Positions 6,147 through 13,224 of a DNA stretch of 13,445 nucleotides are shown here, one piece after another. Made by a program: the position numbers and the translations under genes. Where the stretch lies: the NCBI GenBank assembly GCA_017882655.1, contig JADGPB010000024.1:1-13445 (forward strand). Direction: 5' to 3'. The stretch is from Propionibacteriales bacterium. Lineage in GTDB: Bacteria; Actinomycetota; Actinomycetes; Propionibacteriales; Propionibacteriaceae. Position 1 is the stretch's first letter. The number at the start of each line of letters is the position of its first letter. Under the pieces are notes generated by a model, which saw only the letters and a list, made by a program, of their open reading frames with translations, searched no databases and was not told the DNA's origin.

Positions 6147-8488
6147 GCGACATTCACCGCCTTCTGCGACCAGGGGGCGACATCGACACCTGATCTGCTG
6201 ACGAGCCGACGCGAGAAGCCAGGTCGGCGCTCCCCCCCCACGAGTGTGAGAGAGATGATGTGATGCACATCGCTGCTGGAGCGGGCGACGCGAAGCTCAA
6301 CCTGTCCTTCCTCAACGATCCGGCGACCATCTGAGCCGGCGAAGGACGTCAGATCGGCATGGAGCGCAAAGGTGACAACTCCCCTCGTACCCGTTTCAAG
6401 GGCCACCCGCTGGTAGGCCACCAGGCGTACATCGGGGCGGGTGACCTGCGCCACCGGGTCGTGGAGGTAGATCTGGACGACGTCCTCGACGTGACGGCCC
6501 GTCTCGTTGATGACCTCAATGCTGAATTCAACCTCACCGTCTGTCGGCCACTGCTCTGCTTCACAGGTGACCCTGCCCCAGGTCGCCTCGGCGTACGAGC
6601 TGCCATGGCCGAATGGGAACAAGGGAGTCGGATCGATGTTCGAGACCTCACTCCGCAGACCCAACGGGGGGCTGAGGTACGTGGACGGCTGGGAGCCGGT
6701 GTCCCGCGGGATGCCGACGGGAAGGTGCCCAGACGGGTTGACCGTCCCTTCCAGGACCTCCGCGATGGCCTGCCCGCCGAGTTGGCCTGGGAAGAAGGTC
6801 TGCACCATGGCCCCTGCCCTGTCTGCAAAGGCGCCCAGAGCATACGGACGTCCCGACAAGACGAGCACCACGACCGGTGTCTTGGTGGCAAGGAGAGCCT
6901 CGATCAGCCCGGCCTGCTCGCCAGGCAGTTGCAGGTCGGACGCATCGCAACCTTCACCCGACGTACCCCGGCCGAACAGTCCGGCCTTGTCCCCTACTAC
7001 GACCACAACGACGTCAGCGGCGGCGGCTATCGAGGTTGCCTCGGCGAAGCCTTCGCGTCCGGGTGCCTTGACGTCGCAGCCCTTGGCGAAGGTGACCCCA
7101 GCGTCGTGGCGGGAGCGAAGCTCATCAAGGACGGTGCGAATCTCGACCCCGAGACCCTTCTGAGGGTGGTGGACCCCGACGTGGGCAGGGAAGGAGTAGC
7201 AGCCGAGCATGGCGTACGGGTCGTCGGCCAGTGGGCCGATGAGCGCCACCTTGGCCGTGTTTGCCAGTGGCAGGACGCTGCCCCGGTTCTCGAGGAGGAT
7301 CACGGCTTCGCGGGCGATCTGGAGAGCCGTGGCGCGGTACTCGGCGGTGTCAAGGGCTGGCGGGGTCGAGACTTCGGGAGCGTAGTCGGCGTCAAGCAGG
7401 CCGAGCTCCAGCTTTTGGGCTAGAACCCGCCGCACCGCACGGTCGACGTACGACTCGGATACGGCACACGAGTTGACCGCATCGATCAGCGGCTGGCCGT
7501 AGGCGAACACCGAGGGCAGTTCGACGTCGATTCCGGCGCGTAGAGCGAGGGCGGCAGCCTGCGCGTCGGTAGCAACGACGCGCTGCAAGGTCCGAAGGAA
7601 GGCGATAGCGAAATAGTCGGCCACGACGACGCCGGCGAATCCCCACTCATCGCGCAAGAGACCCGTAAGACGTGCCTCGTCCGATGCGGCAGGGACCCCG
7701 TCCACCTCGGCGTACGAGTTCATCACGGACCGGGCGCCGCCCAACTGCAGGGCCATCTCGAAGGGTGGGTAGAAGGTGTCGGCCATCTCACGCGGGCCGA
7801 CTGATACAGGTGCGTGGTTGCGGCCTGACCGCGATGCCGAATATCCGGCGAAGTGCTTGAGGGTTGCGACGACTCCAGCCGACTCGAGCCCGTGAACGTA
7901 CGCTGCCCCCAAGCTCCCGACCAGGTAGGGGTCCTCCCCCATGGTCTCCTCAACTCGGCCCCAGCGGTAGTCGCGGACGACGTCCAGCACGGGGGCGAGA
8001 CCCTGATGGACGCCGACAGCTCGCATCGACTCGCCGATGTGATGCGCCATCTGCTCGATGAGCTCGGGGTGGAAACTGGCACCCCAGGACAGCGGCACGG
8101 GATAGTTGGTGGCCCCCCAAGCTGCCATCCCAGCCAGACACTCCTCGTGGACCTGGGCGGGGATGCCGAAGCGGTTGGCAGCCATGATCGAGCGTTGGGC
8201 CCGCGCCAGGGACCTCGCACCGAAGAGGGGCTCCACGGGGGCTGTGCCAAAAGGGCGGGTCAACTGACCCAGACCGTCGACGATCACGTCTGCGAAAGCC
8301 GGACCGGCCCTGGTCATGTCTCCCTGGTGCGGCGCGACGTCCCCGCCAGATGCGTCGGCTCCCACCCACAGTCCCACAAGCTGACTGACCTTCTCGGCCA
8401 GGGTCATCGCATGGATGATCGACTCGATCCGTCGCTGTGGATCGAGCGCTGGATCCTTCCATGACTGACCCGGCTCGACTGGATCCAT
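6143..8488 (-). CDS. GH3 beta-glycosidase, probably beta-xylosidase (intracellular)
   Basis: A 781-residue three-domain GH3 enzyme, first gene of the leftward operon. The barrel domain shows WGRVEETMGEDPYLVG (about 176-191), VATLKHFAGY (about 207-216) and the nucleophile motif GVVVADYFAI with Asp291. The alpha/beta sandwich domain contains GRGTSGEGCDASDLQLPGEQ (about 506-525), where Glu512 is the expected acid/base. A C-terminal fibronectin-III-like domain starts after FPFGHGSSYAEATW (about 650 on) and contains VVQIYLHDP. There is no signal peptide. The start at 8488 is chosen because GGAGGGG stands 3-5 nt upstream and homology begins right after it (MDPVEPGQSW). The frame stays open up to 8782, but that would cover the promoter, operators and the start of the divergent regulator. 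Beta-xylosidase activity is inferred from the context; beta-glucosidase or arabinosidase cannot be excluded. Confidence 0.93.
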   Translation of the reverse strand: MDPVEPGQSWKDPALDPQRRIESIIHAMTLAEKVSQLVGLWVGADASGGDVAPHQGDMTRAGPAFADVIVDGLGQLTRPFGTAPVEPLFGARSLARAQRSIMAANRFGIPAQVHEECLAGMAAWGATNYPVPLSWGASFHPELIEQMAHHIGESMRAVGVHQGLAPVLDVVRDYRWGRVEETMGEDPYLVGSLGAAYVHGLESAGVVATLKHFAGYSASRSGRNHAPVSVGPREMADTFYPPFEMALQLGGARSVMNSYAEVDGVPAASDEARLTGLLRDEWGFAGVVVADYFAIAFLRTLQRVVATDAQAAALALRAGIDVELPSVFAYGQPLIDAVNSCAVSESYVDRAVRRVLAQKLELGLLDADYAPEVSTPPALDTAEYRATALQIAREAVILLENRGSVLPLANTAKVALIGPLADDPYAMLGCYSFPAHVGVHHPQKGLGVEIRTVLDELRSRHDAGVTFAKGCDVKAPGREGFAEATSIAAAADVVVVVVGDKAGLFGRGTSGEGCDASDLQLPGEQAGLIEALLATKTPVVVLVLSGRPYALGAFADRAGAMVQTFFPGQLGGQAIAEVLEGTVNPSGHLPVGIPRDTGSQPSTYLSPPLGLRSEVSNIDPTPLFPFGHGSSYAEATWGRVTCEAEQWPTDGEVEFSIEVINETGRHVEDVVQIYLHDPVAQVTRPDVRLVAYQRVALETGTRGVVTFALHADLTSFAGSDGRRIVEEGQVELRVARSSSDVHHIISLTLVGGERRPGFSRRLVSRSGVDVAPWSQKAVNVA

Positions 8489-8491
8489 GAA

Positions 8492-8498
8492 CCCCTCC
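8492..8498 (-). promoter_or_regulatory. Ribosome binding site deciding the GH3 start
   Basis: The minus strand reads GGAGGGG followed by TTC and the ATG at 8488. This strong Shine-Dalgarno sequence at ordinary spacing fixes the GH3 start well inside the much longer open frame. Confidence 0.8.
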
Positions 8499-8511
8499 AC
8501 TTCATCGTGGT

Positions 8512-8524
8512 GCGAAAGTTTCGC
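8512..8524. promoter_or_regulatory. Operator O1: perfect CGAAA-N-TTTCG palindrome
   Basis: GCGAAAGTTTCGC has perfect 6-bp arms around a single central base; the minus strand reads GCGAAACTTTCGC. Inverted CGAAA/TTTCG repeats of this form are the classic regulatory element in front of actinomycete xylanase and xylosidase genes, and CGAA/TTCG repeats are bound by the LacI-family xylosidase repressor BxlR. It lies in the presumed 5' untranslated region of the GH3 operon, 24 nt upstream of the start codon, a place where a bound repressor would block elongation. Confidence 0.75.
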
Positions 8525-8532
8525 CCTTGAGA

Positions 8533-8548
8533 GCGATACCTCTATCGC
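8533..8548. promoter_or_regulatory. Second inverted repeat GCGATA-CCTC-TATCGC
   Basis: Perfect 6-bp arms with a 4-nt spacer, located at the predicted transcription start of the leftward operon. The outer GCGA/TCGC matches the ends of O1, but the spacing differs. It may be a second repressor site, or the site of another regulator. The palindrome is plain; the function is inferred. Confidence 0.5.
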
Positions 8549-8553
8549 CCTTG

Positions 8554-8583
8554 ACTCTAGGCCCGCATTAGGGTAATGGTCAA
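8554..8583 (-). promoter_or_regulatory. Predicted promoter of the leftward GH3-to-GH42 operon
   Basis: On the minus strand TTGACC (8583-8578) is followed after 18 nt by TAGAGT (8559-8554), giving 5/6 and 4/6 matches to the sigma-70-type consensus. Transcription would start near 8547 with a leader of about 60 nt containing O1 and the start-site repeat. This is the only good promoter I see for the operon. Confidence 0.5.
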
Positions 8584-8604
8584 GAGTCCCCCGGAGACTC
8601 TTGA
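8580..8604. promoter_or_regulatory. Perfect 9-bp inverted repeat overlapping the minus-strand -35 box
   Basis: TCAAGAGTC (8580-8588) and GACTCTTGA (8596-8604) are perfect 9-bp arms with a 7-nt spacer. The centre lies about 45 bp upstream of the predicted start of the GH3 operon and overlaps its -35 element. This is a usual position for an activator contacting RNA polymerase, or for a repressor blocking it. It does not resemble the CGAAA-type operator, so it suggests a second regulator, for example one for carbon catabolite control (inference). Confidence 0.5.
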
Positions 8605-8648
8605 TCTGGATGACCGGTACCACGCGAGGGATGCACACGCTATGGTGA

Positions 8649-8661
8649 GCGATAGTTTCGA
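8649..8661. promoter_or_regulatory. Operator O2 in front of the lacI-type gene (imperfect)
   Basis: GCGATAGTTTCGA reads CGAAACTATCG on the minus strand (8660-8650), one mismatch from the CGAAACTTTCG core of O1. It lies 14 nt upstream of the regulator GTG and just downstream of a possible -10 box TATGGT (8641-8646), for which no convincing -35 is seen. This suggests autorepression of the regulator and of the serine hydrolase and GH67 genes behind it. Confidence 0.55.
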
Positions 8662-8675
8662 GTGAGGATGGCACT

Positions 8676-9689
8676 GTGGCTGACGCGAGGGCGACGATCG
8701 CCGGTATTGCTGATGAACTGGGGGTCTCGGTACCAACCATCTCCAAGGTGCTGAATGGGAGGCACGATGTCGCTCCTGCCACTCGCGTCCGCGTCGAAGA
8801 GGCGCTGAACCGTCACAGTTACCGCAGGCGCGTGTCCCGACAAGCAGTCCCTGGCGCCGGGTTGCTTGAGGTGGCCTTCCATGAGGCGCACTCGCCGTGG
8901 TCCCTCGAGATCATCCACGGAATCCAGAGTGTGTGCGACCCTGCCCGCATCGGGCTGTTGCTGTCCGACCTGAGCGGATCCCATCGTCCTAAACAGGCGT
9001 GGATCGACGATGTCATGGCAAGGAAGCCTCTTGGGGTCTTGTTCGTCCTGTCGGGGCCAGACGATGTTCAACAACAACAGCTGCGCTCGCGGTCAGTTCC
9101 CTTCGTCGTCGTCGACACCCAGGGAGAACCTCAGCCCGGCGTCCCCACCGTTGGCTCTGACAACTGGGGCGGGGCGCTGTCAGCGACGCGCCATCTGATC
9201 GGTTTGGGTCACCGACGCCTGGCAGTGATCTCGGGGCCGTCCGACGTTCTGTGCTCAAGGGCGAGGGTTGGCGGTTTTCGTACGGCCCATGAGGAGGCTG
9301 GCCTGCGGGCCGACTCCACCCTCGTCCGGTGGGGGGACTTCGAGGCTGCTGGCGGGTATCGGCACGCCCTCGACCTCCTGTCTCAGGAGAATCCACCCAC
9401 GGGGATCTTCGCCGGATCAGACATGCAGGCACTCGGGGTAATCCGAGCTGCTCGCCAGCTCGGGCTGCGTGTCCCCGAAGACCTGTCGGTGGTCGGGTAC
9501 GACAACCTCCCGCTCACAGAGTGGACCAACCCGCCGCTGACAACGGTGACCCAGCCGCTGCGCGAGATGGGTGCCCTTGGAGCGCAGATACTCATGGCCT
9601 TGGCGCGGGGGGAGCAAGCGGGAACCCAAAGCCTGCAGCTCGGGACGCAGCTCGTCGAGCGCGGATCCACGGCCCCACCTTCCCGCTGA
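8676..9689 (+). CDS. LacI-family transcriptional regulator of the locus
   Basis: A 337-residue LacI/GalR-type regulator. The N-terminal helix-turn-helix reads TIAGIADELGVSVPTISKVLNGR (about residues 7-29), and the hinge helix region RVRVEEALNRHSYRRR spans about 37-52. A periplasmic-binding-protein-like effector domain follows, with VGSDNWGGA (about 159-167), RHLIGLGHRRLAVISG (about 171-186) and the C-terminal signature PEDLSVVGYDNLPLTEWTNP. The GTG start has GAGGA 7 nt upstream. It is divergent from the GH3-transporter operon and first in the rightward unit, the typical place for a local repressor. The effector is unknown; xylose, xylobiose or an aldouronate is inferred from the target genes. 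Sites O1 and O2 are its probable operators. Confidence 0.92.
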   Translation: MADARATIAGIADELGVSVPTISKVLNGRHDVAPATRVRVEEALNRHSYRRRVSRQAVPGAGLLEVAFHEAHSPWSLEIIHGIQSVCDPARIGLLLSDLSGSHRPKQAWIDDVMARKPLGVLFVLSGPDDVQQQQLRSRSVPFVVVDTQGEPQPGVPTVGSDNWGGALSATRHLIGLGHRRLAVISGPSDVLCSRARVGGFRTAHEEAGLRADSTLVRWGDFEAAGGYRHALDLLSQENPPTGIFAGSDMQALGVIRAARQLGLRVPEDLSVVGYDNLPLTEWTNPPLTTVTQPLREMGALGAQILMALARGEQAGTQSLQLGTQLVERGSTAPPSR

Positions 9690-9727
9690 GGACAACCCCA
9701 CTCACGATGAGATCAGGAACCTTGACG

Positions 9728-11128
9728 ATGTTCGATCTACCCACAGCACCGCCGGCGCAGTACGGGGTCGAGCCGTCGGCAATCACTCGAGCCATCGACG
9801 CTCTCGAACGCGAGGAGTTGGATCCGCACGGACTCGTCCTCGCTCGCCGTGGCCACGTCCTGCTGAGGTGCTCCTGGCGCCCGTACCGCACCGATCAACC
9901 AGCCCTGGTGTATTCGGTGTCCAAGACCGTGCTGGCCCTAGCCATTGGATTCCTTGTCGCCGAGGGCCGAGTCGACGTCCGCCAGCTGGTCGATGCGTAC
10001 GTCGATCTCCCGAACCCGGCTGGCCTTACCGTGGAGCACCTCCTGACGATGAACACAGGGCACTCACGCAAGCAGACTCTCGCCCTGCCCCATGACGGGT
10101 ACGCGCTACTGGCGACTCCGCCGGACTACCAGCCGGGAACCCATTTCGCGTACAACTCCCCCGCCTCGCTGGTGTTGTCCCAGATCGTCACGGCCGTCAC
10201 AGGTGAACGGCTGACGGCATATCTGCGGCCCCGGCTGTTCGACCGGCTCGGGATTGGCCAGCGGTGGTGGATGCCGCACGGCCCGATCGACCAGGGGTAC
10301 TCGGGTCTGCACCTCAGCGCCGACGACCTTCTACGAGTAGCTGTGATGTTGGCAGACGGCGGACGATTCTGTGGCCGCCCGGTGGTGGAGCGGTCCTGGG
10401 TGGATGAGATGGCGAAGGTCCGGTCAGACAACAGCCATCATGATCCGGGATCTCCGGACTACTCCTGTGGCTACGGATATCAAGTCTGGCGCAGCCGTAG
10501 AGGGTTCCGTGCCGACGGCTCCTTCGGGCAGTTCGCGATCGCCGTCCCCGAGAAGGGACTGGCCATCGCCTACGAGGGGGCATCCGAGCGTCAACAGGGG
10601 GCCCTCGACGTCCTGATGAAGCTCGTGGAATCGGTCGTCGAACGGCCAGTCGCCGCGGACGTGGCCGCCACGACCGCCCTGGCCTCCCGCCTCGAGAAGC
10701 TGGACGCCTGGTCATCGGATGGCGCGGACTCACCTGTCGACGAGGCCCAAGGGTCCTCCCCTGGCCTGGCTGGTGAACGCTGGCTTATGGGTCGCGACCA
10801 GAACGGCTGGACCATCGATTCCGGCCGGTTCACCATCCCGGTCGGCGACGGTGCGTGGGTGACCTCTAGGCGAGAGACCGTTGACCACAGCGGGTTGTTC
10901 TGGTTGTTTTCTACCAGAGGGTCGGTGACGGTCGGCGGCACCGTCCGGGTCGATGTCCGCATCATGACGGCACCTCACCGGATCACGGCGGCGGGAACTG
11001 TCGGCAAGCCGCTCACCCTCACCTGGCACCCAACGCCGCTGTGGCACTGCGGTCTTGACGATCTCGCCGTCCCAGTGGAAGTCATCATGTCGGGCCTGGA
11101 AGCCGAGAACAGCAAGTCCGGCGTCTGA
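9728..11128 (+). CDS. Beta-lactamase-fold serine hydrolase (class C / family VIII esterase-like)
   Basis: A 466-residue protein with the serine beta-lactamase/DD-peptidase fold. The nucleophile motif is YSVSK, with S-x-x-K at Ser63-Lys66. LTVEHLLTMNTGHS (about 100-113) follows, then the tyrosine motif FAYNS with Tyr142. The end of the domain reads SCGYGYQVW (about 246-254) and ADGSFGQFAIAVP (about 262-274), where GQ takes the place of the KTG/HxG triad. About 160 C-terminal residues form an extra beta-rich domain (WTIDSGRFTIP onward). No signal peptide is seen, so it is probably cytoplasmic, which argues against a cell-wall role. The ATG at 9728 has AGGA 9 nt upstream; an in-frame ATG at 9707 is the alternative. 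It sits 38 nt from each neighbour, between lacI and GH67, so I infer an esterase (for example deacetylase) acting on imported xylo-oligosaccharides. That activity is not shown by the sequence. Confidence 0.85.
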   Translation: MFDLPTAPPAQYGVEPSAITRAIDALEREELDPHGLVLARRGHVLLRCSWRPYRTDQPALVYSVSKTVLALAIGFLVAEGRVDVRQLVDAYVDLPNPAGLTVEHLLTMNTGHSRKQTLALPHDGYALLATPPDYQPGTHFAYNSPASLVLSQIVTAVTGERLTAYLRPRLFDRLGIGQRWWMPHGPIDQGYSGLHLSADDLLRVAVMLADGGRFCGRPVVERSWVDEMAKVRSDNSHHDPGSPDYSCGYGYQVWRSRRGFRADGSFGQFAIAVPEKGLAIAYEGASERQQGALDVLMKLVESVVERPVAADVAATTALASRLEKLDAWSSDGADSPVDEAQGSSPGLAGERWLMGRDQNGWTIDSGRFTIPVGDGAWVTSRRETVDHSGLFWLFSTRGSVTVGGTVRVDVRIMTAPHRITAAGTVGKPLTLTWHPTPLWHCGLDDLAVPVEVIMSGLEAENSKSGV

Positions 11129-11166
11129 CACAGAGCAAGCCCTCACAACGACCCCAAGGACCAATC

Positions 11167-13224
11167 GTGCAACCGTCTCACGCGTCCCCTCATCAGGCCT
11201 GGCTGCCTGCCGAAGTCTTGAGCCCCCTTGCGGGTGCCACAGCTGCCGTCCTCGGCCAGGACATCTGTCTCGATACGGTCAGGGGTGAACTCTCCGCGGC
11301 TGGAGCGGTTCCTTCGACGGGCGAGGCAGCCACGTATGTTGTGACGCTGGCGAGCGTCGTTGAAGAGAACCCATCGGCTGTTGGTCTTGATCCCGGCGAG
11401 GATGTGCTCCAGAACGATGGGGCCCAGCACGGGTTCGTGGTCGTCCGCCGGGGCGGTCGCACGATTGTCATCGGCGCCGACGGGCAGGCTGCCCTTCAGG
11501 CGTTCTACGCGTTGCTGCGGGACAATGCGACCGGCCGGATGACCGGTGTCCAAACCTCAGGCGACACCACCTCGGCGCCACATCAGTTGCTAAGGATGCT
11601 GGATCACTGGGACAACGTCGCCGTCCATCCGGTGATGGGCCAGGTTGAAAGGGGCTACAGCGGTGGCTCGATCTTCTACGACGACGGCAGGGTCCGCCAA
11701 GACCTGTCACGGGTGTCGCGGTACGCCCGTCTGCTGGCAGCAATCGGTATCAACGCCGTCGCGATCAACAACGTCAACGTCCACGACACCGAGGCTCACC
11801 TGCTGACAGACGGCCTGGCCGACGTGGCGCGGATCTCAGCTGAGTTCCGTCCGTACGCGATCACCACGTATCTGGCCGTCGCCTTCGACTCACCGATCCG
11901 CCTGGGGGGCCTTGAGACCTGCGACCCCCTGAACCCGGACGTCGCAGCCTGGTGGCGCCAGGCTGCAGACCGCGTGTACACCAAGATCGCTGACTTCGGA
12001 GGTTTCCTGGTCAAGGCAGATTCCGAAGGCCAGCCGGGCCCGTTCGCGTACGGCCGTACGCATGCAGAGGGCGCCAACGTCCTGGCGGCTGCCCTCGAAC
12101 CTCATGGTGGGCGGGTGCTGTGGCGGGCCTTCGTCTACAACCACCAGCAGGACTGGCGCGATCGAAGTACCGACCGCGCCCGCGCAGCGTACGACCACTT
12201 CACGCCGTTGGACGGTCAGTTCGCTAGCAACGTCGTGCTCCAGGTCAAGCACGGTCCGATCGACTTCCAGACAAGGGAACCGGTGTCCCCTGTCCTGGCA
12301 GCCCTGCCCAACACCCCGATCGCCGTCGAGTTCCAGATCACCCAGGAGTACACAGGCCAGCAGCGCCATGTCTGCTACCTCGCACCCTCTTGGAGCGAGA
12401 ACCTTGAGTTCCGCCTCGACGGTGCGCGTACGGTCGCCCAGATCAGCTCGGCGACGACGTCCGGCCGGACAGGCGGAATCGTCGGGGTTTCCAACGTGGG
12501 CACGGACAAGTTCTGGACCTGGCACCCCCTCGCGCAGGCAAACCTTTACGCTTTCGGTCGCCTTGCCTGGGACCCCAGCCTGTCACCAGCTGAGGTCCTG
12601 GACGAGTGGATCGCCCAGACGTTCGCCGAGGCGAGCAACGAAGACCTCGCCCGGATCGCGACCGCCCTGCACGTGATGATGGACGACTCATGGCTCAGGT
12701 ACGAGGGGTACACAGCCCCCCTCGGCGTCGGGTTCATGGTTAGCCCGCATCACCACTACGGTCCTGCCGTCGACGGGTACGAGTACGCCCCCTGGGGGAC
12801 GTACCACTTCGCAGACAGGGACGGGATCGGGGTCGACCGCACCTGCGCGACCGGCACCGGCTTCACCAGCCAGTACCCATCGCCCTGGCGGGAGCTATAT
12901 GAGTCGGTCGACACCTGCCCTGACGATCTGCTCCTCTTCTTCCACCATGTCCCGTACGGGCACGTCCTGCACTCTGGCAAGACAGTGATCAGGCACATCT
13001 ACGACTCGCGCGCCGATGCCGTCGAGGCGCTCGACGGTCCCACTGAGGCGTGGGAAGGCCTGTCGGACCTGGTGGGTGGCCCGATTCCGGTCGACCTTGA
13101 TCGACGGATCCGCGAACTCTTGGCAGAGCAGCTTTCCTGCGCGATCGACTGGCGCGACCAGGTGCGCTCGTACTTCTTCCGGAAGTCCGGGGTCCCAGAT
13201 GACACAGGTCGCCGAATCTATTGA
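11167..13224 (+). CDS. aguA: GH67 alpha-glucuronidase
   Basis: A 685-residue, full-length GH67 enzyme. It removes 4-O-methyl-glucuronic acid or glucuronic acid from the terminal xylose of aldouronates. The N-terminal alpha/beta domain is followed by the barrel with LLRMLDHWDN (about 141-150), RGYSGGSIF (about 162-170) and INAVAINNVN. The catalytic acid lies in LVKADSEGQPGP (Glu287). The base pair of acids is Asp366 in VKHGPIDFQTREP and Glu394 in QITQEYTGQQ. These are at nearly the same positions as in Geobacillus AguA (285, 364, 392). The end YFFRKSGVPDDTGRRIY is the usual family C-terminus. No signal peptide is present, so it is intracellular and needs the importer. The GTG start has AAGGA 6 nt upstream. 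It is the last gene of the rightward unit. Confidence 0.96.
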   Translation: MQPSHASPHQAWLPAEVLSPLAGATAAVLGQDICLDTVRGELSAAGAVPSTGEAATYVVTLASVVEENPSAVGLDPGEDVLQNDGAQHGFVVVRRGGRTIVIGADGQAALQAFYALLRDNATGRMTGVQTSGDTTSAPHQLLRMLDHWDNVAVHPVMGQVERGYSGGSIFYDDGRVRQDLSRVSRYARLLAAIGINAVAINNVNVHDTEAHLLTDGLADVARISAEFRPYAITTYLAVAFDSPIRLGGLETCDPLNPDVAAWWRQAADRVYTKIADFGGFLVKADSEGQPGPFAYGRTHAEGANVLAAALEPHGGRVLWRAFVYNHQQDWRDRSTDRARAAYDHFTPLDGQFASNVVLQVKHGPIDFQTREPVSPVLAALPNTPIAVEFQITQEYTGQQRHVCYLAPSWSENLEFRLDGARTVAQISSATTSGRTGGIVGVSNVGTDKFWTWHPLAQANLYAFGRLAWDPSLSPAEVLDEWIAQTFAEASNEDLARIATALHVMMDDSWLRYEGYTAPLGVGFMVSPHHHYGPAVDGYEYAPWGTYHFADRDGIGVDRTCATGTGFTSQYPSPWRELYESVDTCPDDLLLFFHHVPYGHVLHSGKTVIRHIYDSRADAVEALDGPTEAWEGLSDLVGGPIPVDLDRRIRELLAEQLSCAIDWRDQVRSYFFRKSGVPDDTGRRIY

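Noticed and set aside
6359..7423. Plus-strand open frame of 354 codons antisense to GH3
   Set aside because: It lies wholly within GH3, whose catalytic motifs are intact. The translated product is low in hydrophobic core patterns and has no recognisable domain.
8551..8580. Plus-strand promoter TTGACT-N17-TAATGG for the regulator
   Set aside because: The -35 is good, but the -10 lacks the conserved final T. It would lie antisense to the better minus-strand promoter and far from the regulator start, so I did not list it.
8489..8782. N-terminal extension of GH3
   Set aside because: It would overlap the divergent regulator start and the operators, while a strong ribosome site and GH3 similarity begin at 8488.
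9329..9727. N-terminal extension of the serine hydrolase into the regulator gene
   Set aside because: It would overlap the LacI-type coding sequence out of frame for about 360 nt. The frame upstream of 9707 is rich in Arg and Pro, as in shadow frames.
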